Shown piece after piece: positions 26,696 to 34,878 of a stretch of 36,903 nucleotides of DNA. Under the pieces are notes generated by a model, which saw only the letters and a program-made list of their open reading frames with translations, ran no database searches and was not told where the DNA came from. How positions within the stretch are numbered: position 1 is the first letter of the stretch; every line of letters begins with the position of its first letter. The position numbers were made by a program, and so were the translations under genes. The stretch lies in the NCBI GenBank assembly GCA_002724555.1, contig PBOZ01000058.1:1-36903 (forward strand), read 5' to 3'. The stretch is from Rickettsiales bacterium (GTDB lineage Bacteria > Pseudomonadota > Alphaproteobacteria > UBA8366).

Positions 26696-27460
26696 CTATC
26701 CGCTAACCGAAAAAGCGCCATCGACTGGGATTGAAGCGCCCGAGACAAAGTCAGACGCGGCACTGGCCAAGAATACGGCTACCCCTTTGTGATCGTCCGG
26801 GTCTCCCCACCGACCCGCTGGCGTTCGTGAAAGAACTTTTTCGTTCAATTCCGGAAGATCGACCCGTGCTTGTCGGGTAAGGTCCGTATCAATCCAACCC
26901 GGCAAAACAGCGTTGACCTGAACATTATCCTTCGCCCATGCGGCAGCCATGCTTTTTGTCATCTGAACGATCCCGCCCTTACTCGCCGAATACGCCACGA
27001 CCATTGGTGCACCAAAAAGCGAATACATTGAGCCAATATTTATAATCTTACCGCCGCCCGCAGTGCAAAGATGCGGATAGGCAGCTTGAGAGCAAACAAA
27101 TGCACTTGTTAGGTTCGTATCAAGAACTGACTTCCACTCGGACAAACTAAGTGTTTGCGGGCTTTTCCGAATATTGGTGCCAGCGTTATTCACCAAGACA
27201 TCTAATCGCTCATACTTATCTTTAGCAAAGTCCATAAGTTCACAACATGCCGTTTCAATCGTTACGTCAGCCTCAAAGGCGACCGCTTTCGCCCCAAGAC
27301 CCTCCAATTTTGCGACGGCACCAAGATTTTTCTCTTTATTACGACCGGCAACCACAATCGAGGCTCCGGCTTCGGCCATACCGCAAGCCATTGCGAGTCC
27401 AATTCCGCCGTTTCCACCGGTAACAACTGCGACCTTTCCCGTTAAATCGAATATTTTCAT
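26696..27460 (-). CDS. Short-chain dehydrogenase/reductase
   Basis: 254 residues of classical SDR. The coenzyme motif is TGGNGGIG, the adenine-stabilising text is NNAGTNIRK, and the catalytic Ser-Tyr-Lys is in IGSMYSLFG (Ser) and YSASKGG (Tyr and Lys). The C-terminal end GDPDDHKGVAVFLASAAS and GASIPVDGAF is also classical. The closest text is that of gluconate 5-dehydrogenase or 2-deoxy-gluconate dehydrogenase and tropinone-reductase-like enzymes, so sugar acid or carbonyl oxidoreduction is likely but not certain. The ATG has GAAAGGT about 8 nt upstream. It follows the NDUFAF6-like gene by 51 bp on the same strand, so the two may share a transcript. It ends directly at trmFO. Confidence 0.88.
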   Translation of the reverse strand: MKIFDLTGKVAVVTGGNGGIGLAMACGMAEAGASIVVAGRNKEKNLGAVAKLEGLGAKAVAFEADVTIETACCELMDFAKDKYERLDVLVNNAGTNIRKSPQTLSLSEWKSVLDTNLTSAFVCSQAAYPHLCTAGGGKIINIGSMYSLFGAPMVVAYSASKGGIVQMTKSMAAAWAKDNVQVNAVLPGWIDTDLTRQARVDLPELNEKVLSRTPAGRWGDPDDHKGVAVFLASAASDFVSGASIPVDGAFSVSG

Positions 27461-27511
27461 ACCACTTACCTTTCAAAGGTTATCGTTGATTTTCAAAATC
27501 CAGTTATGCCT

Positions 27512-28378
27512 CTAATAACGGGCGCAAATACTCGCAACGGCCAAACGAATGGTGGCGATCCCTGGCGGATCAACAAGCCGCTTGTCAAAGATGTTATTTT
27601 TTATACGTCGGAGGCGTTGCAGATAAATATCTGATAAAACAGCCGGTAAAAGAGCTGGTATTGCTATTCGTGGCACAATTTGTTGATTAAAACGTGCACT
27701 GACGAGATGTTTTTTTGCTTCGGCCGACAACCTCCCAATAACGGCGGTAAGTTCCTCAGGCGATTTTAGGTCCAGCACTTTCCTTCGATCAACGCCGTAT
27801 TGCTCGATTAGGTCATCTGGGAGCATTAACCGCCCCCGTTGCAATTGATACGGCATCGCACGAATAGTTCCGACAATTGCCCAAGCACGGCCGACATCAA
27901 AAGCAATACGCTTTATCTCTTCATCAATTTTTACACCAAGCACCTGGAGTGCCAACACAATCACTGAACCAGATGTGGCATCGGCATATTTTACAAAATT
28001 AACAAGATTAGTTGCGGGAAGATCCTCAAGGTCAAGATTACGGCCATCGATAAGGCGTTCAAAATTTTCTTTATCCAAGCCGCAAATGTTAATTGTGTTT
28101 TTCAAAGCCGTCAGCACGGCATGCTTCCGCACTGGCCTCTCTTCATAAATGGCTTCTATAGCCTCTCTCCACCATTGCAATCGGATTGCACCCAGCATGG
28201 GTTCATTGACGATTTCTCTTGTTTTGGAAACTTCAATATTGAATGCGTAAAGTGTGTAGAGGTGTTCACGGAGATGCACTGGCGCAAACAGAGCGGACAA
28301 AAACCTGTCACGATCATTTCTGCGCACTTCTTCGGCGCAATAAGATAAGAGGTCGTTTTTTGACACGCCTACCACCAT
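27512..28378 (-). CDS. Squalene/phytoene synthase-family protein, NDUFAF6-like
   Basis: 288 residues of the all-helical isoprenoid synthase fold, recognised from FAPVHLREHLYTLYAFNIEV, LGAIRLQWWREAIEAIYE and QRLRRIKNNIFDKR. The two aspartate-rich motifs needed for prenyl diphosphate condensation are lost: the first is IEVSKTREIVNEP and the second DVGRAWAIVGTIRAM. This is typical of the alphaproteobacterial relatives of mitochondrial NDUFAF6 (complex I assembly factor), which sit near secDF. So it is unlikely to make phytoene; a role in respiratory complex assembly is inferred. The ATG at 28378 has only a weak GAAG site. The SDR gene is downstream. Confidence 0.82.
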   Translation of the reverse strand: MVVGVSKNDLLSYCAEEVRRNDRDRFLSALFAPVHLREHLYTLYAFNIEVSKTREIVNEPMLGAIRLQWWREAIEAIYEERPVRKHAVLTALKNTINICGLDKENFERLIDGRNLDLEDLPATNLVNFVKYADATSGSVIVLALQVLGVKIDEEIKRIAFDVGRAWAIVGTIRAMPYQLQRGRLMLPDDLIEQYGVDRRKVLDLKSPEELTAVIGRLSAEAKKHLVSARFNQQIVPRIAIPALLPAVLSDIYLQRLRRIKNNIFDKRLVDPPGIATIRLAVASICARY

Positions 28379-28524
28379 TGCTTCAATAGGAACGACATAT
28401 AACGAGTGTCACGTATAATTCGCAATCAGCGATAACCAAATCTCACGGAAAATTTGCGTATAACTTCATTTACGAGGTTTAACTATACAAGGAATAAAAG
28501 AAATATCTTGCCATTCCTAAAGGA

Positions 28525-28554
28525 TTGGCAGACATGATAAAATTAACTTATAAT
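28525..28554 (+). promoter_or_regulatory. Sigma-70 type promoter of the PuuD-like gene
   Basis: TTGGCA (28525-28530) and a perfect TATAAT (28549-28554) with 18 bases between them. Transcription would start near 28561, giving a 5' leader of about 47 nt before the ATG at 28608. It is the best promoter match I found in the window. Confidence 0.6.
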
Positions 28555-28607
28555 CAAGATATTGTGATCGAACGGACGCAATGGGACACAATTTGGGAGG
28601 TATACCG

Positions 28608-29204
28608 ATGGCGGCTATTCTGACATCGTTACAGAACACGGTAATTGCTGGTATTGTATTGGCAGTTGTTCTGTTCGGAATTTTCTTGGGAACAGGCGGA
28701 GCAGCCGACTATGCTTTTTACACGTTCTTCTTTCGCTGGCTTCATGTGCTAAGCGGAGTGATGTGGATCGGCATACTTTGGTATTTCAATTTTGTCCAAA
28801 TCCCTAATATGGGGAACATCCCGGACGACCAAAAACCAGCTATAAGTAAGGTAATTGCTCCGGCCGCCTTGTGGTGGTTCCGGTGGGGAGCGATGGCCAC
28901 GATAATTACTGGTCTAATTCTAGCCGCCATGAGTGGCTATCTAATTGAAGCGTTATCGCTTGGTGGAATGGATGGTGTTGCCAAACATACAGCGATTGGT
29001 ATTGGGATGTGGCTTGGTATCATCATGTGGTTTAACGTTTGGTTCATCATTTGGCCAAACCAGAAAGTCGCACTTGGTATCGTCGATGGTAGTGCTGAGG
29101 AAAAAGCTGCATCTGCCCGTAAAGCCATGCTGTTCTCTCGCACCAACACGATGCTATCGATCCCGATGCTCTTCGCGATGGTCTCCGCGCAGAACATATA
29201 CTGA
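28608..29204 (+). CDS. PuuD-like (urate hydroxylase family) membrane protein
   Basis: 198 residues. The ATG at 28608 is chosen over 28581 because GGGAGG lies about 7 nt before it. There are about four to five membrane helices. The signature FFFRWLHVLSGVMWIGILWY with conserved His, then FVQIPNM, ALWWFRWGAM and MWFNVWFIIWPNQK, belongs to the membrane part of urate hydroxylase PuuD. Full PuuD proteins carry a C-terminal cytochrome c domain with CxxCH. This one ends right after the last helix (SAQNIY) and has no CxxCH, so it lacks the electron-accepting part. The His and Trp residues in the helices may bind haem. Urate oxidation is therefore unproven. It has its own promoter and terminator. Confidence 0.75.
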   Translation: MAAILTSLQNTVIAGIVLAVVLFGIFLGTGGAADYAFYTFFFRWLHVLSGVMWIGILWYFNFVQIPNMGNIPDDQKPAISKVIAPAALWWFRWGAMATIITGLILAAMSGYLIEALSLGGMDGVAKHTAIGIGMWLGIIMWFNVWFIIWPNQKVALGIVDGSAEEKAASARKAMLFSRTNTMLSIPMLFAMVSAQNIY

Positions 29205-29223
29205 TCAGAACTGCATCAAAATT

Positions 29224-29252
29224 AAAAGGCGGGGTTTACCCCGCCTTTTTTT
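29224..29252 (+). terminator. Rho-independent terminator of the PuuD-like gene
   Basis: An 11-bp perfect stem AAAAGGCGGGG / CCCCGCCTTTT with a TTTA loop, ending in a run of seven T, begins 20 bases after the stop. Read leftward, the stem is followed by four T, so it may also stop leftward transcription from the Mth938-like gene that ends at 29276. Confidence 0.9.
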
Positions 29253-29275
29253 CGCCCGAATGTCAGTTAAAATAG

Positions 29276-29653
29276 TTAATCTAGTGCAATAACTGCCGCA
29301 GCAACACGGCGGCCTTCTGCTGAGAGAATATTATAGGTGCGACACGCAGCTCCAGTATCCATCGCATCGACAGCAGTGCCCAGTTCTCTCCATCTCTCCA
29401 AAAATTCGCGTGGCAATAATTGCATAGATTTCCCACAACCGATCAGCAAAATATCTATAGCGGGATCCTCTTTGAGGACAGGGTCTAAATTCTGAAAATC
29501 AATATCGTCGAGAGCTTTTACCCCCCAAGGTAGTGTTTTCGAAGGCAAAACGATAATTGAACCTTCATACGCTATCTGTGAGACCCTAAACCGTCCAATA
29601 CCATAACTTTGGATAATTTGTCGATTTTCTGGAACCAGCGGCGTGATTTCCAA
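29276..29653 (-). CDS. Mth938-like domain protein, NDUFAF3-like
   Basis: 125 residues of the Mth938/DUF498 fold, shown by GRFRVSQIAYEGSIIVLP, ILLIGCGKSMQLLP and VDAMDTGAACRTYNIL. Mitochondrial NDUFAF3 (complex I assembly) is the eukaryotic member, and its alphaproteobacterial homologues are found next to secF, as here. The start is a TTG at 29653, 3 nt after the secF stop, so it depends on the translation of secF. It has no signal peptide and is predicted to be cytosolic. A role in NADH dehydrogenase assembly is inferred from the family and not shown by the sequence. Confidence 0.85.
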   Translation of the reverse strand: MEITPLVPENRQIIQSYGIGRFRVSQIAYEGSIIVLPSKTLPWGVKALDDIDFQNLDPVLKEDPAIDILLIGCGKSMQLLPREFLERWRELGTAVDAMDTGAACRTYNILSAEGRRVAAAVIALD

Positions 29654-29656
29654 AGC

Positions 29657-30598
29657 TTAAGATCCGCTTTCTACTTTCTCAACTTCTTCGGTCTCGGAAA
29701 GCGTCCGCCGGTCTATATTTAGGAAAACGAGAAGTGGCACGGCCAACGCAATCGAGGAATAAGTACCAACAAAAACGCCCCAAATCAGTGCTATTGAGAA
29801 GCCTCGAATCACCTCTCCCCCGAAGAAAAATAAGGCGAGCAGTGCGAGCAATGTGGTAACAGAAGTCATTACAGTCCGGGCAAGTGTTTCATTTATCGAG
29901 CGATTGAAGAGCTCAATTAGCGAAAGTCGCTTATAACGACGCAAATTCTCCCGAACTCGGTCATAAACAACAACCGTATCATTGATAGAGTAGCCAGCAA
30001 TTGTAAGAACAGCGGCCACTGTCGACACATTAAACTCCAACTGCAATAACGCGAACAATCCGATGGTTGTTATCACGTCATGGGTCAAAGCGATCACGGC
30101 ACCAACGCCAAACTGCCATTCGAATCGAAACCAGATATAGAGCAGTATTGCTCCAACGGCAGCCAACACCGCCCAAATGGCAGCCTCCTTCAATTCGGCT
30201 CCAACGGTGGGGCCAACAAATTCCGTACGTCGATACTCAATCACAGACGAACCAAGACCTTCTTTAATTTTATCGACAGCAAGTTTCTGGGCGTCGTCTC
30301 CACCTTTTTGCCTTTGAACACGAATTAAAACTGTGTCTTTCGCACCAAACTCTTGGAGGGAAGTATCGCCAAGATTTAAGTAATTAATTTTAATTCGTAG
30401 ATCCGCAATATCAGCGGGCCCGTCGGTCTTAACCTCAAGAAGTATTCCGCCAAGAAAATCGATACCAAGATTGAGGCCACGACCAAAAAAAAGAGCAAAC
30501 GACAAAACCACAAGACATATCGATAGCGTCAAAGCTAACTTCCGCTTTTCAAGAAACCGGATGTTAGTCTTATCCGGGATTAAACGTATCGTTTTCAA
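29657..30598 (-). CDS. secF: Protein translocase subunit SecF
   Basis: 313 residues with six membrane helices. SecF with SecD forms a proton-driven complex that pulls preproteins through SecYEG. The signature is GLNLGIDFLGGILLEV after helix 1, then the periplasmic P1 domain, EFVGPTVGAEL, and the cluster VAAVLTIAGYSINDTVVVYD (Asp in the membrane helix, needed for proton use), with the RTVMTSVTTLLAL end. The start is a TTG at 30598, preceded by GGGGGT; no ATG or GTG fits before the first helix. The gap to secD is 13 nt. Confidence 0.96.
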   Translation of the reverse strand: MKTIRLIPDKTNIRFLEKRKLALTLSICLVVLSFALFFGRGLNLGIDFLGGILLEVKTDGPADIADLRIKINYLNLGDTSLQEFGAKDTVLIRVQRQKGGDDAQKLAVDKIKEGLGSSVIEYRRTEFVGPTVGAELKEAAIWAVLAAVGAILLYIWFRFEWQFGVGAVIALTHDVITTIGLFALLQLEFNVSTVAAVLTIAGYSINDTVVVYDRVRENLRRYKRLSLIELFNRSINETLARTVMTSVTTLLALLALFFFGGEVIRGFSIALIWGVFVGTYSSIALAVPLLVFLNIDRRTLSETEEVEKVESGS

Positions 30599-30611
30599 AT
30601 CGACCCCCGGA

Positions 30612-32168
30612 CTAGACTGGCAGAGTTTGTGGGCGCGCCCGTTTTAACCAAAACACAATCAGCAACCGCGTTACCATGATTGCAGTGAACATGGAGGTGA
30701 TAATGCCGATTGATAGCGTTACGGCAAACCCCTTAATCGGCCCAGAGCCAAATGCGAATAGCAGAACCGCAGCAATAAGAGTGGTTAAATTAGAATCGAT
30801 AATTGTTGTTAAAGCACGCTTGTAACCTGCTTCAATGGCATTAATTGGACTTCGCCCACCCAAAGTTTCTTCGCGAATACGCTCAAAAATCAGGACATTC
30901 GCGTCAACAGCCATACCCATAGTTAACACTATTCCGGCAATACCAGGCAAAGTTAACGTTGCCTGAAGGACAGACAGCAATGCAAATATAATTGCAATAT
31001 TGAAGAGAAGTGCGACATCCGCTATCAGCCCGAATCTACCATACACGACAACCATAAAGATTATCACCAGAATCAAACCGAGTAGGCTTGCATTTTTACC
31101 AGCTTCTACAGAATCGGCACCAAGCCCCGGTCCCACTGTTCGCTCTTCGAGAAATGACATCGGAGCCGGCAGGGCCCCTGCACGCAGAAGTAATGCGAGC
31201 TCTTGGGTCTCTTCAACCGTGAACTGTCCCGTAATTATGCCACTGCCACCCGTAATGGGTTCATTCACACGTGGAGCGCTAATCACTTCATTATCTAATA
31301 CGATTGCCAATAACCGACCGACATTGCGTGTCGTAACGCGGCCAAACTTCTGTGCACCGGCGGTATCAAAACGAAAAGATATCACGGGACGGTTTTGCTC
31401 AAATGATGGCTGCGCATCAACAAGACGGTCGCCGCCAACATCAACTAAGCGTCGAACCCAGTACCTCTGCCCACCTTCCGATTTCGTACCGGGCAAATCG
31501 AGATACCCTGGCGGCTTACGTTGTCCTCCACGAAATATTTGAGGGTGGACAATATGAAAGGTCAGTTTTGCCGTAGTACTCAAAAGACGTTTAATTTCCT
31601 CAGGGTCGTCCGCACCAGGCACCTGAACGAGAATTCGGTCAGCTCCTTGTTGTTGAACGGTGAGTTCTTTCGTGCCGTCCGGGTCGAGTCTTAAACGAAT
31701 GATTTTCAGCGCTTGTTGGATAACGTCAGCGCGCCTTTTTGTAATTGCTTCATCGGTAATCTCAACACGCAATCCACCGGAATCTGCACTGACGATATTT
31801 GTACCGAACTCTGATTGATATATAACCTCTCGGATTTTCTCCAGTTTGCTCTCATCCGAAACATTGAATTCAACTGCCATTCCCACGTTTTTCAAGTCTT
31901 TAGGAAAGACTTTTTCATCTCGAATAATCTGGCGAATGGCGCCTTCTAGATTGCCAACCATTTCTTCCACGGCAACGTCAGTTTCGACTTTCATCAACAG
32001 ATGGAGGCCACCCTGTAAATCGAGGCCAAGGTTAATAGTTTTGCCAGGCATCCCTTCTGGGATGCTCTGAAAAGTTTTTTCTGGCAATATATTAGGCAGT
32101 GCATATAGAACACCGAGGATACAAATCACGGCGACGGTAACACGCTGAAAAATTGAAATATTAATCAT
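30612..32168 (-). CDS. secD: Protein translocase subunit SecD
   Basis: 518 residues with six membrane helices and a large periplasmic domain between helices 1 and 2. Motifs are NLGLDLQGGLHLLM, VNEPITGGSGIITG, LRAGALPAPMSFLEERTVGP, and the membrane cluster MGMAVDANVLIFERIREE (Asp needed for proton coupling) with GYKRALTTIIDSNLTTL. The length is normal for Alphaproteobacteria. It lies between yajC and secF, as in most Proteobacteria, and all three are on one strand. The ATG at 32168 has a poor ribosome binding site 23 nt after the yajC stop. Confidence 0.96.
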   Translation of the reverse strand: MINISIFQRVTVAVICILGVLYALPNILPEKTFQSIPEGMPGKTINLGLDLQGGLHLLMKVETDVAVEEMVGNLEGAIRQIIRDEKVFPKDLKNVGMAVEFNVSDESKLEKIREVIYQSEFGTNIVSADSGGLRVEITDEAITKRRADVIQQALKIIRLRLDPDGTKELTVQQQGADRILVQVPGADDPEEIKRLLSTTAKLTFHIVHPQIFRGGQRKPPGYLDLPGTKSEGGQRYWVRRLVDVGGDRLVDAQPSFEQNRPVISFRFDTAGAQKFGRVTTRNVGRLLAIVLDNEVISAPRVNEPITGGSGIITGQFTVEETQELALLLRAGALPAPMSFLEERTVGPGLGADSVEAGKNASLLGLILVIIFMVVVYGRFGLIADVALLFNIAIIFALLSVLQATLTLPGIAGIVLTMGMAVDANVLIFERIREETLGGRSPINAIEAGYKRALTTIIDSNLTTLIAAVLLFAFGSGPIKGFAVTLSIGIITSMFTAIMVTRLLIVFWLKRARPQTLPV

Positions 32169-32192
32169 GCCGTTGCTGGTGTTCTGTAAGAA

Positions 32193-32645
32193 TTAGTTTT
32201 TGCCAGTAAGCCGGCCAAGAAGGCTAGAGCCTTCCTTTTTCTCACCAATATCCGAGTCTTCCGTCTTCTTCTCCTTTTCCTCTTTATTTTCCTCTTTATT
32301 TTCGTCTTTATCTTTTGGCTTATCTTTCACCGGCTCTGTCTTCGACATTACATTAGTTAAAGTCGCGCGCGCGATCTTTACTTTGATACCATCTGAAATC
32401 TCAACCTGGACTTCGTCATCGCTGATTACCTTTGTAACAGTCCCAAAAATACCACCACCGGTCACGACTTTGTCACCGCGACGCAAGGCTGCAAGCATTT
32501 CACGATGCTCTTTCTGTTTCTTTTGAGATGGCCTAATAATCAAGAAATAGAAAACCGCAAAAATAAGCAAAAGTGGAAACATCGTGGTTAAGATGTCACC
32601 ACCTCCACCACCGGAACCTTGCGCCCAAGCTTCGGAAATAAACAT
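32193..32645 (-). CDS. yajC: Preprotein translocase subunit YajC
   Basis: 150 residues. YajC is the small inner-membrane partner of SecDF. One membrane helix (MFPLLLIFAVFYFLIIRPSQ) is followed by KKQKEHREMLAALRRGDKVV, TGGGIFGTVTKV and DGIKVKIARATL, the normal YajC core ending near residue 107. The remaining 40 residues are an extra, highly charged Lys/Glu/Asp tail (KDKDENKEENKEEKEKK), which is encoded partly by a tandem 12-bp repeat and is likely disordered. AGGAG about 6 nt before the ATG at 32645 supports the start. It heads the secD-secF group. Confidence 0.95.
   Translation of the reverse strand: MFISEAWAQGSGGGGGDILTTMFPLLLIFAVFYFLIIRPSQKKQKEHREMLAALRRGDKVVTGGGIFGTVTKVISDDEVQVEISDGIKVKIARATLTNVMSKTEPVKDKPKDKDENKEENKEEKEKKTEDSDIGEKKEGSSLLGRLTGKN
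32279..32314. repeat. Tandem 12-bp repeat in the yajC tail
   Basis: Two exact copies of CCTCTTTATTTT (32279-32290 and 32291-32302) and a third with changes (32303-32314). The unit length is a multiple of three, so copy number change keeps the yajC frame and alters only the charged tail (E-N-K-E type tetrapeptides). Confidence 0.8.
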
Positions 32646-32965
32646 TTGGAACTCCTAATATCGCGGCGCCGATCGGCACGCAGGGCGGACTATACAGACC
32701 TCGTCGGTAATTTCAATTCACCACCTGTCGATTCCAGGCCAATTTTTGTAATGACATACCATCAGCGCTTAACTAGTTTCCCGCTCCCTTAAACATCAGG
32801 AGACACGGTAAGGGCGAACACAATATTTTCAAAATTCTTTATCAGGTTTGCAGGTTTTCCATTTTTATATTCTTCACCCATAAAAATTTATAAAAAGAGT
32901 ATGTCGAAAATCCTTCGTGCACGCCTTGTCTGCGCAAAACTTAAATAGAATTCTAACCTCACAGC
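32646..32965. other. Intergenic region before yajC, no gene seen
   Basis: About 320 bases between the LysM/M23 gene and yajC. It must contain the promoter for yajC-secDF if that group has its own. I see no clear -10/-35 pair, terminator hairpin or small gene. Confidence 0.4.
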
Positions 32966-33925
32966 TTAAGAGGAAATTTTACGTGTAAGGAATTTAATTG
33001 GGTCGATTGGCTGTCGACCAGACCTGACTTCAAAGTGCAATTGAGGTGAAGCAACACTGCCAGTGCTTCCAACCTTGGCAATTTGTTGACCTCGTCGAAC
33101 TTGTTCGCCGGGTGACACAAGCAATTTTTCGTTATGGGCATAAGCAGTCATTACGCCGTTAATATGCTTAATTAGTACGAGGTTCCCAAAACCCCGCAGC
33201 TGATTGCCCGCATACGCAACAATTCCCGACTGAGATGCGAGAACTGGTGTACCGCGCGGTGCCGCCAAATTCACTCCATCATTATGGAGGCCTTTTCCTT
33301 TAGACCCAAAGCGAGAAATAACACGTCCTTGCAGCGGCCAAACAAACCCTCCAGTATTCGCAGGTAATTTTACTTTCGTTGATCTATTTTTAATGTTTGT
33401 TTTAATTTGACTCCGCGCAACGCTTTTCCCTAATGCTTTTGAAGGAGTATTAGCATTTTTTGCCAGTGTCTGCTTGCGGCTAACCGCCACGAGAGTGCCC
33501 GGCAAACGTAAAAGGGATCCTGAAATTATTTTATAAGGCGGATTCAGTCCGTTCAGTTGTGCTAAGCCACTCATAGAAACTCCGTACTTTCGTGATATTG
33601 CGAACAGAGTATCACCCTTCAAAACTTTATGACTCCGTGGGACAGGTAGTTTGAGAAGTTGGCCCGTTTGTAGTCGAAATGGAGCGCTTAATTTATTTGC
33701 TTGTATAAGAGCTCGGCTCGAGACCCCAAATCGTTGAGCTACCAAATAAAGCGTATCACCATTTTTAACTTTATAGAAATTGTCGCGAGGAAGCGCCGCA
33801 AACGTTTTCTTTTTTAAAATATTAGAATGTCGCTCCTCGTATAACTTGATAGATAGCGGTGTCCCACAGCCGTTGACAGCAGTCAAAAGCACTAACATCA
33901 CAAGGGTTAAGAATAATTGACGCAT
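32966..33925 (-). CDS. LysM-M23 (NlpD/EnvC/DipM-like) lipoprotein, degenerate peptidase
   Basis: 319 residues from the ATG at 33925; a TTG at 33961 overlapping the pcm stop would only add residues before the signal. The signal MRQLFLTLVMLVLLTAVNGC ends in a lipobox-like VNGC, so the protein is probably anchored in the outer membrane. Then come two LysM repeats (YKVKNGDTLYLVAQRFGVSS and HKVLKGDTLFAISRKYGVSM), a basic linker, and an M23 domain (GLHNDGVNLAAPRGTPV to SPQLHFEV). The metal-binding Asp is Asn (GVN) and the first His of HxH is Gln (QLH), so hydrolysis is unlikely. Such proteins activate amidases at the septum. It lies between pcm and yajC. Confidence 0.88.
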   Translation of the reverse strand: MRQLFLTLVMLVLLTAVNGCGTPLSIKLYEERHSNILKKKTFAALPRDNFYKVKNGDTLYLVAQRFGVSSRALIQANKLSAPFRLQTGQLLKLPVPRSHKVLKGDTLFAISRKYGVSMSGLAQLNGLNPPYKIISGSLLRLPGTLVAVSRKQTLAKNANTPSKALGKSVARSQIKTNIKNRSTKVKLPANTGGFVWPLQGRVISRFGSKGKGLHNDGVNLAAPRGTPVLASQSGIVAYAGNQLRGFGNLVLIKHINGVMTAYAHNEKLLVSPGEQVRRGQQIAKVGSTGSVASPQLHFEVRSGRQPIDPIKFLTRKISS

Positions 33926-33957
33926 GCCTGCAAACCCAATATCTGCTGTCAACGCAC

Positions 33958-34608
33958 TCAATTGCTACCGACAGAATTATGACAGTTCTGCAATAATGGG
34001 ACGAAACGAACTGGTCCTAAGTTTTCTATTTTGTAGCCGGTACCATTTCTTACAACCTTGCTGATTTGCTGAACCTTCTTCTCGCCGCCAAGCGGTAAAA
34101 TTAAGATGCCCCCGTCTTGTAACTGTTTCACTAATTCTAGGGGCACTTCAGTTGCCGCGGCGGCAGAGATAATTCTTGCGAAAGGTGCCTGTTGTGGCCA
34201 ACCCAAGTGGCCATCACCCGCTATGCTTGTAAAGTTATTTCGGTTCAACGCATACAGACGCTTCTCTGCTTCCAGTCGTAATTCCTTATACAATTCAATT
34301 GTATAAACGCGGCGACAAAGATGGGTCAATAGGGCTGTTTGGTAGCCTGAGCCCATCCCTATTTCCAAGACTTTGTGAACGGGTTCGATCTCTAGTGCTT
34401 GGAGCATCGTAGCGACGACACTCGGTTGGCTAACGGTTTGACCATAGCCAATTGGAAGTGCAATATCTTCATAGCACTGATCCAAAAAGGTTTCTGGCAC
34501 AAAAACCTCTCTCGGGACGCGTTCGAAGGCGGATAATAGTTCGGTATTCGTTATACCACGCCTTCGAAGATCGAGAACAAGCCTGATCTTTCGAGTAGAT
34601 GGCGTCAT
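33958..34608 (-). CDS. pcm: Protein-L-isoaspartate O-methyltransferase
   Basis: 216 residues. Pcm methylates the abnormal isoaspartyl residue with S-adenosylmethionine and so starts repair of aged proteins. Substrate text is GYGQTVSQPSVVATML, and the SAM motif is VLEIGMGSGYQTALL. The next strand is VYTIELYKEL, and the C-terminal part has GGILILPLGG. It is upstream of the LysM/M23 gene with a 32-nt gap. In many Proteobacteria surE precedes pcm; here the gap to serS has no surE. Confidence 0.93.
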   Translation of the reverse strand: MTPSTRKIRLVLDLRRRGITNTELLSAFERVPREVFVPETFLDQCYEDIALPIGYGQTVSQPSVVATMLQALEIEPVHKVLEIGMGSGYQTALLTHLCRRVYTIELYKELRLEAEKRLYALNRNNFTSIAGDGHLGWPQQAPFARIISAAAATEVPLELVKQLQDGGILILPLGGEKKVQQISKVVRNGTGYKIENLGPVRFVPLLQNCHNSVGSN

Positions 34609-34878
34609 TTTACTACTTTGGCCAAAGCCCGCCCCATTCCGTAGTGCGTTAACTCATAATAAAGCAATATGATCGATGACTCCCAACAAAAGGTCGCTTT
34701 TTAGAAGTTCATTTTCCATCCGATTGATTGTTCCGCGACATCCTTTGTAATAATTTGGATTCCACAGTGACAATGAGATTCAATTTTTATTGCCGGTTAT
34801 ACATATTTTTAAAGTCTTATTTAAATTAAATACCGATATGACACCCTCTGGCAGATAAATTAATACTTATAAAAGACA

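Noticed and set aside
27512-28378. Functional phytoene or squalene synthase
   Set aside because: Both Asp-rich catalytic motifs are missing, and no carotenoid or hopanoid genes are nearby.
34609-34878. surE pseudogene
   Set aside because: No fragment resembling SurE in any frame of this gap.
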